DNA of 64,000 nt from Capronia americana (taxonomy: Eukaryota > Ascomycota > Eurotiomycetes > Chaetothyriales > Herpotrichiellaceae). The notes below the pieces were generated by a model. The model was not told where the DNA came from, searched no databases, and saw only the letters and a list, made by a program, of their open reading frames with translations. Positions 44,865 to 56,085 of this stretch are shown one piece after another. Location of the stretch: contig JADWQD010000017.1 of assembly GCA_016110215.1 (NCBI GenBank), forward strand, positions 496,001-560,000, given 5' to 3'. The first letter of the stretch is position 1; each line of letters opens with the position of its first letter. The translations under genes were made by a program, and so were the position numbers.

Positions 44865-47040
44865 ATGGCTCCGTTCATCAACGGGGACGCCCCCAACGGC
44901 GCGCCTGCCGCGGGTGCTTCTGACCCAGGACGCCTGTGTCAGATCGTCACCCCGGTCGGCAACTTGGGATATGGCTTCATCGAATCGCAGGTCGTCGCCG
45001 AATTGGAGCGGCTGGCTAGTCTGCCCACTCCCACGGCCATCATCCTCGATGCCGGGTCGACGGACTCGGGACCGTCGAGACTGGCGCTGGGCATCACCGC
45101 CGCTCCGCGAGGTCACTACGTGCGCGACTTGGGCAAACTGCTCAAGCTCGTCGCCAAGTATAAAGTCCCGTTGATGTTCTCTTCCGCCGGCGGCGACGGT
45201 AGCGACGAGCACGTCGACCTGATGCTGGAGATCATTCGAGAACTGGCAGATCTGCCTGAAAACAAGTAAGTCAGTCCCCAAAGGTCACCCTTCCCATCCC
45301 CGCAAGTGTCCCGTCGAGTCGAAGAATACGGTACTGATGCGGTCGGTGGATGATTTTAGGTCTTATAAACTCAAGGTTGTGTCCGTGTACGCTACTGTTA
45401 CCCCTGATCGGGTATCGAAGAGGCTCAAGGCCGGGGAGATTACCGGCTGTGGTACGACTGTGCCGGAGCTGACGCAGGACGACATCGACTCGACGCCGAG
45501 AATCGTCGCTCAACTGGGGCCTGAACCCATCTTGCAGGCGATGGTCGCGAATCCGGATTTCGACGTCATGGTCGTGGGCCGAGCGTACGATCCTGCTCCT
45601 TATATCGCGTTTTCCGCCTACCATGCCCTGAAGAAGACTTCCTCAGACATGAAGTCCCTGTCCAAGGAGACGGTCGGCTCGTTTGTGCACATGGGCAAAA
45701 TCCTCGAATGTGGAGCCCTTTGCGCCCGGCCCAAGAGCCAGGCCGCGTCGGCGTACATTTACGATGACAACTCGTTCGATATCGTCCCGCTGGACCCTCA
45801 GGCTGTGTGTACCCCTCTCAGCGTCGCCGCCCACACCCTGTACGAGAAGACCAGACCGGATATCCTCCACGGGCCCGGCGGGTATATGGACCTGACCAAG
45901 ACGACGTACGAGCAGCTCGCGGACGGACGAACGATCCGAGTGCGCGGCGCCATCTTCGTGTCCTACGCCGACCAGGGCGAACGGTACACGGTGAAGCTCG
46001 AGGGCGCGAGACTCCGGGGCTATCGCACGGTCTTCATGGGTTCCTTCATCGACCCCATCCTCGTCAGCCAGCTGGACAACATCCTCCCGCGGATCAAGGA
46101 GTACGTGGTCTTCCAGCACAGGCACATCACCGAGAAGTGGGACCTCGACTTCCACGTCTACGGCCGCGACGACAACTGGACCCCCGCTGACGGCGGACGC
46201 CCCTATCGCGGCGAAAAAGGCGTCTTCATCGTTGGCGAGTCCGTGGCCGAGTCCCAACAGGTGGCGACCAGCGTGTGCGCGACCGCCCGCATCGGCTGCG
46301 TCCACGGCGCGTACGAGGGCCAGAAGGCCACATCCGGCAACTTCGGCTTCGGCATCGGCGGCAAGAACGAGCTCGAGACGGGCCCGTGCTCCGAGTTCTG
46401 CGTCTACCACCTCATGCCGCTGGCCGAGGGCGAGGAAGGCGCCCGGTTCGCCGAGACTCACGAGCAAGGCATCGTCAGCACCGTCGACGGCAAGCCCTTG
46501 TTCCACTGGACCGTGACGAACATCGGCAAAGGCGAGGAAGAGGAGGAACCATCACCCGCAGAAACCAACACGCCAGCGGTAGCGACCGACGCTGCTGCTG
46601 CTGCCGCCGCTGCCAAGAAACGAGACTACAAGCCCCCGATGTTCCAGGTGGCGCCGATCCCAGAGAACCCTCGCTTCCTCGCGGACGTGGCGCCCGTGGT
46701 GCGGTCCAAGAACGCGGGCCCCTACGAGATCACGGTCGACATCCTCTTCTCCCTGCCGGAAGTGTACGAGCTGGTCAAGGCGTCGGGCATCCTGACCAAC
46801 GAGGCCGTCGCCAAGCTGTACAACATGGACGTCAAGGAGTTGATCTACTGCGGCTTCTTCGACCAGGCTCTCGCATTCAAGGCCACGTTCCCCCGCAAGA
46901 GGGGTGGCAAGCTGTGCGCGTCCGGCGGGTTCCTTGAGAACGATATGCACGGGTCGCAGCAGTATATGAATTTGATGGAGTTGCCCTTGGGCGAAGAGTT
47001 GCAGGCCAAGTTGGCGAAAGTGTTGAAGTCTTCTGCTTAG
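44865..47040 (+). CDS. AtuA-like (DUF1446) protein fused to a DUF4387 domain, 693 residues
   Basis: Exons are 44865-45265 and 45360-47040, with the intron GTAAGT...TTTTAG. Residues about 25-510 form the acyclic-terpene-utilisation AtuA (DUF1446) domain (GNLGYGFIESQV, ILDAGSTDSGPSRLALG, FSSAGGDGSDEHVDLML, VVGRAYDPAPYIAFSAYHAL, GKILECGALCARPKS, YMDLTKTTYEQL). An Ala-rich linker (about 520-545) leads to a DUF4387-type end (VVRSKNAGPYEITVDILFSL, LVKASGILTNEAVAKLYNM). In bacteria the two are often neighbouring genes. AtuA is needed for citronellol/geraniol use in Pseudomonas, but its reaction is unclear. The gene has higher GC than its neighbours. Confidence 0.85.
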
Positions 47041-48074
47041 TTTGAGTTTGAGCTTGAGTTTGAGGGGAGGCGGAATTGATTTGAGTTGAATTGAATTAAA
47101 TGGTGAATGTTGTGATATTCATGTTGATATAGATATCGATGTTGATATTGATGTCCGTGATATATCCCTCACAGAGTGAAATGAATATCGAATAGAAATA
47201 GAGGTATCAAATATGAAGTATGGAATATGAAATGTCATATATAGTATCAATATCGATATCGGTATCGAATACGAAATACGAAGTACGAGACATAAGATAT
47301 AGATATAAATATGAATCTACAGGTGAGACGGAGGATGAGTCGTAGCGTGTAGGAGAAGGATCAAGTCGGTCACGGTGTTATGTATAAGTCTTTTTTTAAA
47401 AGAATATCCAACTATCCTTCTACAGTACAATACTCGTCCGGGCGAGGAACTTGGACGTCCGTGGCGTGGACTATCCATCCTTCGCCTGGAGATAGGAGTA
47501 GCACATGCGCGTTCATCAAACGTTCGCCTGGTCTTCTTGTACTAGACTCCGTATCTCAGGTTCAGATTCGGTATCTCAGATTCAGATTGGTATCCCAGAT
47601 TCGACATCTGAGGATAGTAGTATCTCATTAGTATCCATTGTCGAGAGTAGTTTGTGTACATACGAGGTACATCTCAATTCTATATGTCTAACCTAGTCTT
47701 GGGTATAATATGAAAATGTATATGTATATGGATATCGATATCGACATCGATATGGGCATGGGTATGATACAATGTATGCGTGCCGCGTCATGAACCGTTT
47801 CTGCTAGATTCCCCTTCCCACCTTGCTCCTTGTTCTATTCCCGGAACACTCCCAAAAACCTGAGATCCGCGAAAGCTGTCGATCCAAGTACCAAGTGTCA
47901 GGTACGGCGCTCACTTGAAGTAAACCGCCGGACCAAGTGTCCGTGAAAGGAAGGTAAGTAACCTTTACTCCGAGACCGATGCTTTTCCATCCCAACTCCA
48001 TCGGGAAATACTCCCCTGTCCAGCAGTCAGCTGGAGAGACTTGGTCATCACTTCAGTATTGACTGTCGCCATCG
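47041..48074. other. Intergenic region of low complexity
   Basis: 47041-47330 and 47700-47770 are made of short degenerate units (TTGAGTTTGAG, GATATCGATATTGATG, ATATGAAATA, TATCGATATCGACATC). TCAGATTC repeats occur around 47556-47605. No gene is seen. Confidence 0.6.
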
Positions 48075-49046
48075 TTACACCATACTCGATGGCCGCTGCT
48101 GCTGCTCCATGACGAACCCCTCTGAGCTACCAGCACCATCGACCTCCTTGTAATCTTGTAGGCTCTTCTTCGCGCGCAGGTGGAACCCGGCCTCAACCCA
48201 GAGTTTCGACCCAATCACCCAGCCGGGGTGATAGACGGTCAGCAGCCCGACGGCGATGAAGATCATGGGCCCTTCTAGGATCATGAATTCGAGCTCGTTG
48301 TTGGCGAGTTTGCCGTCAAACCCCTGCTGCAGCTCCGCGAGCCGGTAGACGGAGCGCACCAGGATCGTGAGTACCGCGACGGCAATGGCGACGAGCATGC
48401 CCCGGAAGCGGCGAGAGTTGCGGAGCGTCGAGAACCGCGCGTCCAGCTTGGTCGGGTTCTTGAGCACCTTCCACCCAAAGTGCGCGCAGATGACTATGAA
48501 GATGGCCAGCGATATAACCTGCGAGGCCAGCCCCGCGATCATGACGTTTATGCCGGTCTGGTTGTCGGCCTCGGTGTCGGACGTGGAGGCGATCGCACCG
48601 CCCACGGCCTGCAGCAGCAGGGAGATGAAGTCGCAGCACACGAAGATCAGCGTGATGGCCCTAGGCGAGAGGAGGCTGAGCTCGACGGCGAAGAGCGTGA
48701 TGATCCGCCCGAGGCACAGGTAGATCGAGGCCGTCAGGAACGCGGGGCCGATCGTCAGCCCGATCAGGTAGATGATGAAGGAGTTCTTGTCGAAGATGTT
48801 GTCGTTCAGCATGATGCGGCCTACGTAGCCGACGATCTCGAGCAGCAGCCCAAACACCATCCCGACGAGGTAGCCCCATGTTTTGTGCCGAACGCCGAGG
48901 AAGATCTGGCACGCGAGCAGCACGCCGAAGATGCCTGCGTAGATGGCGTTGCCGGCGAGTGTGGGGATGTATTGGATTTGGCCGTATTCTTTGACCGAGC
49001 AGGTGGCTAGCGTGCAGTCTGCACTGTCAAATGTGGAGTTTGACAT
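48075..49046 (-). CDS. RTA1-like protein, seven-transmembrane lipid-translocating family, 323 residues
   Basis: The start MSNSTFDSADCTLATCSVKE (49046) is preferred over an upstream in-frame methionine at 49115, because family members begin close to this Cys-containing loop. Seven hydrophobic helices follow, with RTA1 marks EIVGYVGRIMLNDN, FLTASIYLCLGRIITLF, FVCCDFISLLLQAVGGAIAS, LVRSVYRLAELQQGFDGKL, NNELEFMILEGPMIFIAVGL and YHPGWVIGSKLW. RTA1-family proteins are linked to sterol or sphingoid-base tolerance and lipid transport at the plasma membrane. The cytosolic tail is short and Glu/Gln-rich. Single exon. Confidence 0.9.
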   Translation of the reverse strand: MSNSTFDSADCTLATCSVKEYGQIQYIPTLAGNAIYAGIFGVLLACQIFLGVRHKTWGYLVGMVFGLLLEIVGYVGRIMLNDNIFDKNSFIIYLIGLTIGPAFLTASIYLCLGRIITLFAVELSLLSPRAITLIFVCCDFISLLLQAVGGAIASTSDTEADNQTGINVMIAGLASQVISLAIFIVICAHFGWKVLKNPTKLDARFSTLRNSRRFRGMLVAIAVAVLTILVRSVYRLAELQQGFDGKLANNELEFMILEGPMIFIAVGLLTVYHPGWVIGSKLWVEAGFHLRAKKSLQDYKEVDGAGSSEGFVMEQQQRPSSMV

Positions 49047-50607
49047 TGTGGCGGGAGGAAAAAGGGGAGAGGTCGTTGTATGGGTGCGAAGGGGGAGGCG
49101 GAGAGTAGAGAGCACACAGGAGAGATGGTTGGTTGGTGCTGATGCTGGGACTGGAATGAGTAGACAGTGGTCTTACTGGTAATGCTGGTGGAATGAAATG
49201 GAAAGGGAAGGGAGTACTTACTATCCTATATACTTGAACGATCCCATATTCAAAGTGGTCCCCCTGGCCGACCCATAACAACAATACTCGGTAGGGGGGT
49301 TAGCAATCCACCCCACAGCCTTGATTGTATGTTCGTCCGTTCGTCATCGCAATAGCGAAATACTACTGCGCTGCGCTGTGCTGTGCTGCGCCTTCGAAAG
49401 AACGTTTCAAGCGGCCATGGCCAAGTGCTGGTCCGTGTGTGGTTCCAGGGGATAGACAAGACACAGCAGGCAGAACAATTCAGATTCGACACAGGAGATG
49501 AGCGAGCGGCTTGCATGCAAGTGTGGGTACGAAGGTGTGCTGTGGAGGGAGTATTATTATTTTTGGGACCTCGACCAGTCTCTCCGTCCGTCAAGTCAGG
49601 AACAAGCCTCGCCGTCAGAACGAGTGCGTATCGTATGTCGTGCTTCGTTGCCGCGTGCCTCGTGTGTCGCGTGTCGGAGAAAGTTGCGCTGCGAGGAGCG
49701 AAACCTCGCTGGGGGCCGCTGGAGCCCGCAAGGAGACACCTAAACGGATTAGCGGCCAGGACGGAGCAGTGCAGCTGGCCAGGCAGCGAATTAAGCTACC
49801 AGTAGCAGGGCCTGGAGGCTGGGCAAGGCCTCCCCTGGGCCTCGATTGTGTAACGCTACCCTGCTCAATGGGCCACTATTGGGGGGCGGTGCCTGCGCGT
49901 TGTCATTGGTCGGCTCGGACTGCTGCGCAGAATGCGGGACAGTCACTGTTCACTTAGTCCTTACTCAAACATGGCTCAGGATGGCTTCATTTCGCATGCG
50001 CACTTCACAAGAGATTTCGACGCTCGATGGTGTGGAATGTGTCTTCTGCTATCTTACCTTCTTTGTCTTAATTGGGAGTCTTTGCATGCTGACTTGTCCA
50101 GTGTCCACGCGTCAGTCGGTGATGAGCCAACCTTTCTCAACTTTTTTCCATAATTACTCGGTACTCAAATCAAGAGACCCTCGATGCCCTTGCATTGTGA
50201 GAAGTTACCGCACGAGGTGTCGGATACTGTTCGCCTGGGCAACGAAAGCTCTTCTTCGTGGTTAAACGACGACTCTGTTCCTATATTCCGCACTCGTACT
50301 GTGTATCCTACCTATCTAATCGCATGGTAACAAAATCGAAACTGGAACGATATCCACCGCTGGATTTACAAAGTTGGCTCAGCCCGATTTTGCCCATTGA
50401 AACACTGAGGGGAGATCTCAATGCTTTCACACAGTGAGTTGAACAGTGCACAGTTCTCATCACCTCTTCACTCCCTCCGAAGCATCTCCATGCCATGCCG
50501 ACCTGTTGACTCTAACATGTCAATCTCCGTCCAATGTACTATCCCGGGTTCCTCGGATTCTGATCGCCTCCCCCTCCGAAACTAAGATTGCCAACCGCCA
50601 CCTCGAG
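49047..50607. other. Intergenic region, 1.6 kb
   Basis: Promoter side of the RTA1 gene. Open frames up to 148 codons overlap each other in several frames and resemble no family. The TGCTGTGCTGCGC repeats around 49370-49390 are trivial. Confidence 0.5.
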
Positions 50608-51012
50608 CTAGCCGACCTTATGATCCTCCTCCCCTCCCTCAACGCCAAAAACCTCAGTATATCTCCTCACACGACCATGGACAACCTGATCGTGGTCCCG
50701 GATCGCATAATCCAGCCGGTTGAGCAGCTCAATCTTAGCATCCTTAAGTTGGTGTCCGTGGCGTTCGCAGAGACAAAACCTAGCCAGTTCCTCGACCTGC
50801 GTGTTCGTGATCTCCTTTGGTCTCATTGATTTCATGGTTTCGAGGAGTCTGAGCACCGTGGCCGAGTGGGATGGGAAATGATATCCAATCGCCCATCTGC
50901 ATCGTGCGTTCATTTTGTTAGGGACTCGGCCGATGCACACCATTTCCCCCCTCACTTCGTCGGTGATTTGGAAGATTAAGTCAGGACACCAGGGGTAGGT
51001 ATTGGTGGACAT
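50608..51012 (-). CDS. Small fungal protein, 134 residues, sharing an N-terminal Cys domain with its neighbour
   Basis: The start MSTNTYPWCPDLIFQI (51012) is chosen because the in-frame upstream part looks like leader and matches nothing. The core reads EMVCIGRVPNKMNARCRWAI then LETMKSMRPKEI and LARFCLCERHGHQL. This C-x-G...RC...LLxxM...LAxxCLCxxH pattern is also found in the neighbour at 51629-52891, and is common at the start of fungal proteins carrying a T5orf172/GIY-YIG-like domain. No nuclease domain is present. Function unknown. Confidence 0.6.
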   Translation of the reverse strand: MSTNTYPWCPDLIFQITDEVRGEMVCIGRVPNKMNARCRWAIGYHFPSHSATVLRLLETMKSMRPKEITNTQVEELARFCLCERHGHQLKDAKIELLNRLDYAIRDHDQVVHGRVRRYTEVFGVEGGEEDHKVG

Positions 51013-51628
51013 GATGCGGTGGATTCCGGACGGATTGAAGAAGTTGTAGGTGCGGATGTCGCTGTGTCTGTGGGTTCGATGTCGCAAGGAACTGATTGAA
51101 TGTTGGTGTACGGTTCTGGTGGATGGTTTTGATGGATGGTTCTGATGGATTGTCCTGGTGAATGGTTCTGGTGTACGGTTCTGGTCACACCGGGCGAGGT
51201 GAAGTCCCTATATAGCAAGGAGTGATGCTGGGAGAGCCATCTGAAGCAGCTCGACAAGAGACTCACATAGCCCATTCCAACTGACACATGTTCAGGAGAA
51301 GCCAACGATGGTATTTTCGGGATAGACACACAAAGACAACATCTCAGACACTGAATGGGGGTAACGTAAAGATCGTTGTCTTCGGGCTGAAACTTTTTGG
51401 TTGAACAGCAGAAGACCTAGAAACTGTTCCTCAAAAGAGCTGACTGGAAACTACAACACTGTCAGAATTAGATTGGTACTGCCAATATCCTAGGGTATGT
51501 TTCTGTACAGACAAAACAAACGAGACAAGAACAAAGAAAAAGCTCCCAGGATGGTGGCCAGTATACCTGAGACAAAATCGAGAGGAAGTCTCAGTGGCAT
51601 TTCTTGCCAACATTCACGCTCCAAACAA
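51013..51628. other. Intergenic region with minisatellite
   Basis: The minisatellite at 51105-51185 is listed separately. Otherwise nothing is supported. Confidence 0.5.
51105..51185. repeat. Minisatellite of 15-bp GGTTCTGGTGGAT-like units
   Basis: Degenerate direct repeats of GGTTCTGGTG(GA/TA)(TGG/CGG) fill the promoter of the 134-residue gene. About five units are visible. Confidence 0.8.
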
Positions 51629-52891
51629 TCACGAGGCGGTAGCGATAGCATTCCCAATCCGTACCGATGGTGATTCTCCAGGTCGTTGTTGAGATGACCT
51701 TGAATGTTTGTGGGCAAAGTCCCTGAGACGCGCCTTCCACCGTTTGCTGGCTTCGAGCTCCGTGCTGGCTCGTTCTCTATCAAGCTGTGCCTGCAAGGCT
51801 GCATTGGCAAGCTCAAGGTTATTGACTGTAGCGGTTTGCTCGGTCAATTGGTTGCGATGTTGTTCCAGCTCGCATCTCGTCGTTGTAAGTTCTTCAGTGG
51901 CTGTCAGATTCTGCTCGTGGAGGGTTGCGAGGGCTTGGATCTGCGCCGACAGGTTCTGCTCCGTGGTCTCCAAACGTTGCTGGAGAGCGTTGTTTGATTG
52001 CTGGAAGTTTCTTGCTTCCGCTTCGGTTGTCGACATGGCTTGAAGGAGTTCTTCTACTCGAAGCTGAAGCGTCGTCTCCAGTGCCTTGTTTTCCTCCAGT
52101 TGTGTTTGCAAATTCGCAATGGACAGTTGCAGTTCTGCATTCGCCGTCTCCCTATCAGCGACCTTGAATTTCAGTTCGTGGAGCTCCGTTTCACGTTGTT
52201 GGACTTCAGTTTTAGAACGGTTGAAGCTCTCCTGGACTTGGTGAAGCTGGGCCCTGACGTCCCTCAATTCAGCTTCACGCTCTCGGTAACGGCATCCCAA
52301 GCTCTCTGCTCTTTTTTGGTGACCTTCTATCTCTCTATTCGCTCGTTCCACCTTGCTCTTCTCACTCGCCAGCTCTGTGTCAAGGTCATCGATCCGTATG
52401 AGCTTGCGATAGTACTCTGAGATTACCGTCTCCCAGATGCATTTATCAGAGCAGGTGTCATCGATGTCAAACTCGTCACAAAGGCTTTTGCGGAAGGTTG
52501 TAATTCGGCATTCCAGCTTCTCAAAAGATCTGTAGGAGCAGGAGGCTTCGAGAAGGCGGGCTTTCAATTCTGTCACAATGGCTCGTCTGTCGCCCTTGTG
52601 GCGGCTGCATAAGCACAAGTCGGCGAGTGTTTTGAGCTGATCATCTGCGACGCAGGTTGGCGGCACCTTTTCCAGGGCTGCAAGTAACTCTTCCACTTTC
52701 TTTTGAGACGTTGTACCTCTGGGCCGCCCACATCGCAGCCTGGTATTTTCGCCTTGCTGTATCCGCCCTTGACAAGGGACTTTGTGAAACCACGGATCCT
52801 GAATGTGAAGTGCCACGTTGGGATTCCAGCGATACGTTTCCATATTGCGACTGTCTCCTCCGGTCTGTGGTGAAGACGAAACTGACGACAT
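51629..52891 (-). CDS. Coiled-coil protein with fungal Cys domain at the N-terminus, 420 residues
   Basis: The start MSSVSSSPQTGGDSRNMETY (52891) is preferred over an upstream methionine at 52933. Residues 30-120 carry KVPCQGRIQQGENTRLRCGR and LKTLADLCLCSRHKGDRRAI, the same pattern as in the neighbour at 50608. From about residue 150 to 390 the protein is a continuous coiled coil with heptads rich in Glu, Gln, Leu and Ala (LRDVRAQLHQVQESFNRSKT, LQQRLETTEQNLSAQIQAL). The tail is basic (RWKARLRDFAHKHSRSSQQR). It may be a self-associating scaffold. Function unknown. Confidence 0.7.
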   Translation of the reverse strand: MSSVSSSPQTGGDSRNMETYRWNPNVALHIQDPWFHKVPCQGRIQQGENTRLRCGRPRGTTSQKKVEELLAALEKVPPTCVADDQLKTLADLCLCSRHKGDRRAIVTELKARLLEASCSYRSFEKLECRITTFRKSLCDEFDIDDTCSDKCIWETVISEYYRKLIRIDDLDTELASEKSKVERANREIEGHQKRAESLGCRYREREAELRDVRAQLHQVQESFNRSKTEVQQRETELHELKFKVADRETANAELQLSIANLQTQLEENKALETTLQLRVEELLQAMSTTEAEARNFQQSNNALQQRLETTEQNLSAQIQALATLHEQNLTATEELTTTRCELEQHRNQLTEQTATVNNLELANAALQAQLDRERASTELEASKRWKARLRDFAHKHSRSSQQRPGESPSVRIGNAIATAS

Positions 52892-53512
52892 GATGTGTTG
52901 AGTATTGAGAAACGAAGCGATCAAAGGGTACAAAGGGGCGTGTGGAGCGCCTCCATTATATAAACTCTGTTGCTTTCTGCCCCGCAGGAATGGAAGCCGC
53001 TTGGGTGACCATGGCTTTCTTGGTCACGATCGTGGAGCGGCCACATTGAAGGTCGAGCCAAGCGCTGGCCAGAAGACGCGACGTATTCCGCCTCATATCC
53101 GCCTCACGTTGAGATGAGCTTTGGTCCATTTGCTGAACATATTGCGAGAGCCCAAAGAATTCTCAGCCTCACCCACACGCAACCAACCGGCCTACTCTGC
53201 GATGAACAGCAGCCAGCGCTTCAGAGCTCATACACCGTTGTCGGAAGCCACCGAGTAGAACGTAAGCAACGAATTTGCATCACTTCACGTCACAGGCAAG
53301 GCAATGGTGCCATCTTAGCGTGGTCGCAGGGAAAAACGATGGCCGACATGTTGAATGAAGCAGGATAGATTCACATAGGTAGTGATAGTTGACGAGCCTG
53401 ACTCGTGTTCGTGGGCTAAGTAAGGAGCGCCATGACTCATGCGCGGACCTCGGCTGCTCACGCATGACTCGCGGCACACGCCATCGTTCGTGACGATTCT
53501 TCCACCACTTCT
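52892..53512. other. Intergenic region
   Basis: Promoter of the coiled-coil gene and 3' flank of the SDR. No supported feature. Confidence 0.5.
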
Positions 53513-54408
53513 TCACCAAGGGACTTCCTTCCCATCGTATCGGTTTGGCCCCTCAACATTCTCATACCCAGGCACGTATATATTGTAAAACTTCCCGTTG
53601 TCGCCTTTTGTACTCCGTAAGAGAATATCGAGTGTTGCTTTGACGCCGACCTCGACCGGCAGGTCTGCATTATCTCCCCCCATATCCGTCTTCAAGTACT
53701 GCATTACAAGTCAGCCGTTCTGCCTATCACATCTGCCAGGTTATGACAAGGACACTCAACCTACGCCTGGTGAGACCATGAAGACGGTGAATCCTTCCTT
53801 GCCCAATTCCAGAGCGTATTGCACAGTCAGCATGTTCATCGCGGCTTTGGACACCTTATACGCCGGCGTCGGGGCTTGGGCAAAAAGCGGCGCCATGGCT
53901 ATAGATCCAACGGTCGACGAGCTGTGTTCGCCCTGCATTAGCTCGACCTCCAAAGCGACCGCATGCAAATTCTCAAGACGCTCACTCACATGTTGAACAC
54001 CTTCTTCTGCTGGCCCTTTCGGAGGAGGGCCAGGAAAGCAGCAGTAGTATAATGAACTGCTTCGACATTGACTCTGAGGCCTTCTCCCAGGTTGTCCATG
54101 CTAGCTATCCCATTCAATGCAAGTGGCATGATCCCAGCGTTGTTGATCAGCACATCGAGGCCTTTGCCGCCGAGGTGTTTGTCCACCTGAGCCGCCGCGG
54201 TGTCCAGGCTATTTTGTTCGGTGATGACCATCTCAATGTGAACAACTCTTCCGTCGGAGTCATCGATTAGTCGTTGCAAGGCGGTCGAAGGACTAGACCG
54301 TGTGGTTGCAAAGACGACTGATACTTGACTCCGCGGGAGTCTGGATAGTTGAGCCACAAGCTCAAAACCTATACCGCGACCACCGCCAGTCACCAGGTAA
54401 GACGACAT
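53513..54408 (-). CDS. Short-chain dehydrogenase/reductase, 253 residues
   Basis: Exons are 54408-53990, 53921-53765 and 53698-53513. The cofactor motif is TGGGRGIGFEL, with NNAGIMPL and the catalytic Ser/Tyr/Lys in SSTVGSI...PTPAYKVSKAAMN, then SPGYLKTDMGGDNADL. The acceptor of exon 2 is set at ACAG before CTCGTCG, because it restores FNISSTVGSI; an upstream CAG would break the frame. It is of the classical type similar to fungal SDRs of the C-factor/sniffer group, with NAD(P) as cofactor. It opens the putative catabolic cluster. The substrate is unknown. Confidence 0.87.
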
Positions 54409-55078
54409 GTTCGAAAGTGAATATGATAGTGGTAAGATGTGGCTGCTGTGAGGGCTGGAAGGATCGGTGAATTTAAAGAGGCTCTTTTGTAACGGCAATA
54501 CCCCATTTATTTCTTCAATCTCCGAACTTGCCACGATCTACAATGGCGGATATCGTACACTCTTCCCAAATGATTCGTTGTCCATCCTAAAACAGTCCTC
54601 CGACTAAAATCCTGACGTATCTCACGTAACTCGTGGCTTGGCTATTTCCCTCCACGAGTGGCTGTGGGTACGAGTATGGGAGCTTGATAAGTCCTCTGGG
54701 GTGCCGAGCTTCATTCTTCACAAACCGCGTCCAACCACAGAGTGGAGGCCTGATTGGGGTCAACCACGCGTCTCAGAGCGTAGGCCAAGGGCAAAGTTTC
54801 CGTCGGATATAAGCTTGCGACCGAAGCAATCATGTCCGGTAACCTCGAAGGCGATTGATTGGCTGTGTAAATTCGATATCTACGCAAATATCTGGTTTGT
54901 AATTTGCTCCCACGACATAGAGTCCCGTCTCTGCGCTATGAGAACTGCGAATCTATAGCTTTACGAGGGTTCTATATCTGATATGTCCATGTGACAAGCG
55001 AGACTACGCCGCCGATTCGCCGGTTTCGAGAACATCATCGACCATCAACTGACTGGCGGCCCGGGTTAGTTGACCGGA
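54409..55078. other. Intergenic region
   Basis: Upstream of the SDR and downstream of the decayed lyase. No supported feature. Confidence 0.5.
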
Positions 55079-56085
55079 TCACAGAAGTCCTCGCCGTTTT
55101 TCCACGGGCAAATGCTTCAGAACTTCCTCCGTCGTCTTCAAAACGTCAAATAACCCCTTCTGCGTCTCTATCGACTCCTTAAATGCATTGTACACCACGC
55201 CAAGGGCCTGTTGTCCACCCACAAACGGAGCAAGTCCCATGATAACAGCCTCTCCAACGATGAGCCCCCTCGTCGACGATAGAGTCCGTATCGTGGTATC
55301 CGTGTCGACGGCAAGTCCGGTGAGTGCAAAGTTCGTTTGATGTAAGGCGCCCATCGCCAGAACAAATGTTTCAGGTATGGCCATCCATTCCCAAGTGCCA
55401 AGGACCAGAGGCTCGCTCGAATCGGTGACCATCGCGTCGATCACAAGGCCGGTATGTATTTGCTGGAAGAAGCTTTGATGGCCCCAGTATGACTTCACTC
55501 GAAATCTGCTTCCTTTTCTGCGACATGGTTGAAGACGCTCCGCGATGTGGGACGAATGGTTCAAGACGCCTCCCCTAGCTCGTTCGAGGACATGGGATCC
55601 AAATCGTACGCGATCTTGCCCAATGATTCACCAATGGGGGCTAAAAGTTTGATGATTTCTGGTATGTTTTCACGGGCGACGTGCGAGGTGATGATGAGGT
55701 TTTCAAGACCGAGTCCCTGTGCTAACTGCTTCCTGGCGCGAAGCCAATGTGCCGACAGCACCGCCGAACTGAACGAGGTGACAACGCTGCTCAATCTGGC
55801 CTGGACAGTTAGAATGACGGATTATGCTGGACAGGTACACTGCGCACTGGTAGCCGAAAGTAGCAGGACGGGCGTGCTGCAGATGCGTTCTGCCAGCCAT
55901 CTCCGTGTCGCGGTATTTATGCGATAGACCTCGAAGTATGCTCTCGAGCTCCATTTTCCCATTTCACCTGATGCATGCTCGTGTCGGGCGCCTTGCACAC
56001 CTCAATCTTTCGCCGAGCGTACGCTTCATCGTCGACGAATCTCCTTGGTGCCAAAGAGATTCCTGGACAGGCGTGAATCAAGTGC
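55079..56085 (-). pseudogene. Decayed lyase of the fumarase/aspartase superfamily (adenylosuccinate lyase / carboxymuconate cycloisomerase type)
   Basis: Pieces of the family appear in order on the minus strand but in different frames. They are FGTKEIRRR near 56060, MAGRTHLQHA...TFGYQCAVYL and VQFGGAVGTLAS (55954-55730), ARKQLAQGLGLENLIITSHV and KIAYDLDPMSSNELGEAS then a stop (55740-55561), and LVIDAMVTD...MAIPETFVLAMGALHQTNFA to the end (about 55465-55079). At least three frame changes and one stop separate them. The signature loop reads SSTMSQKRKQISSE, in which the usual Pro and Asn-Pro are changed. The region between the N-terminal fragment and MAGRTH is far too short. It is a dead gene whose family suits an aromatic ring-cleavage or catabolic cluster. 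Confidence 0.8.

Noticed and set aside
45643..46506. 287-codon frame on the minus strand inside the AtuA-like gene
   Set aside because: It is a mirror frame rich in Ala, Asp and Val from codon-biased GC-rich coding sequence; the plus-strand frame has all conserved motifs.
50446..50829. Plus-strand 127-codon frame
   Set aside because: It lies antisense over the 134-residue gene, whose minus-strand frame shares a domain with its neighbour.
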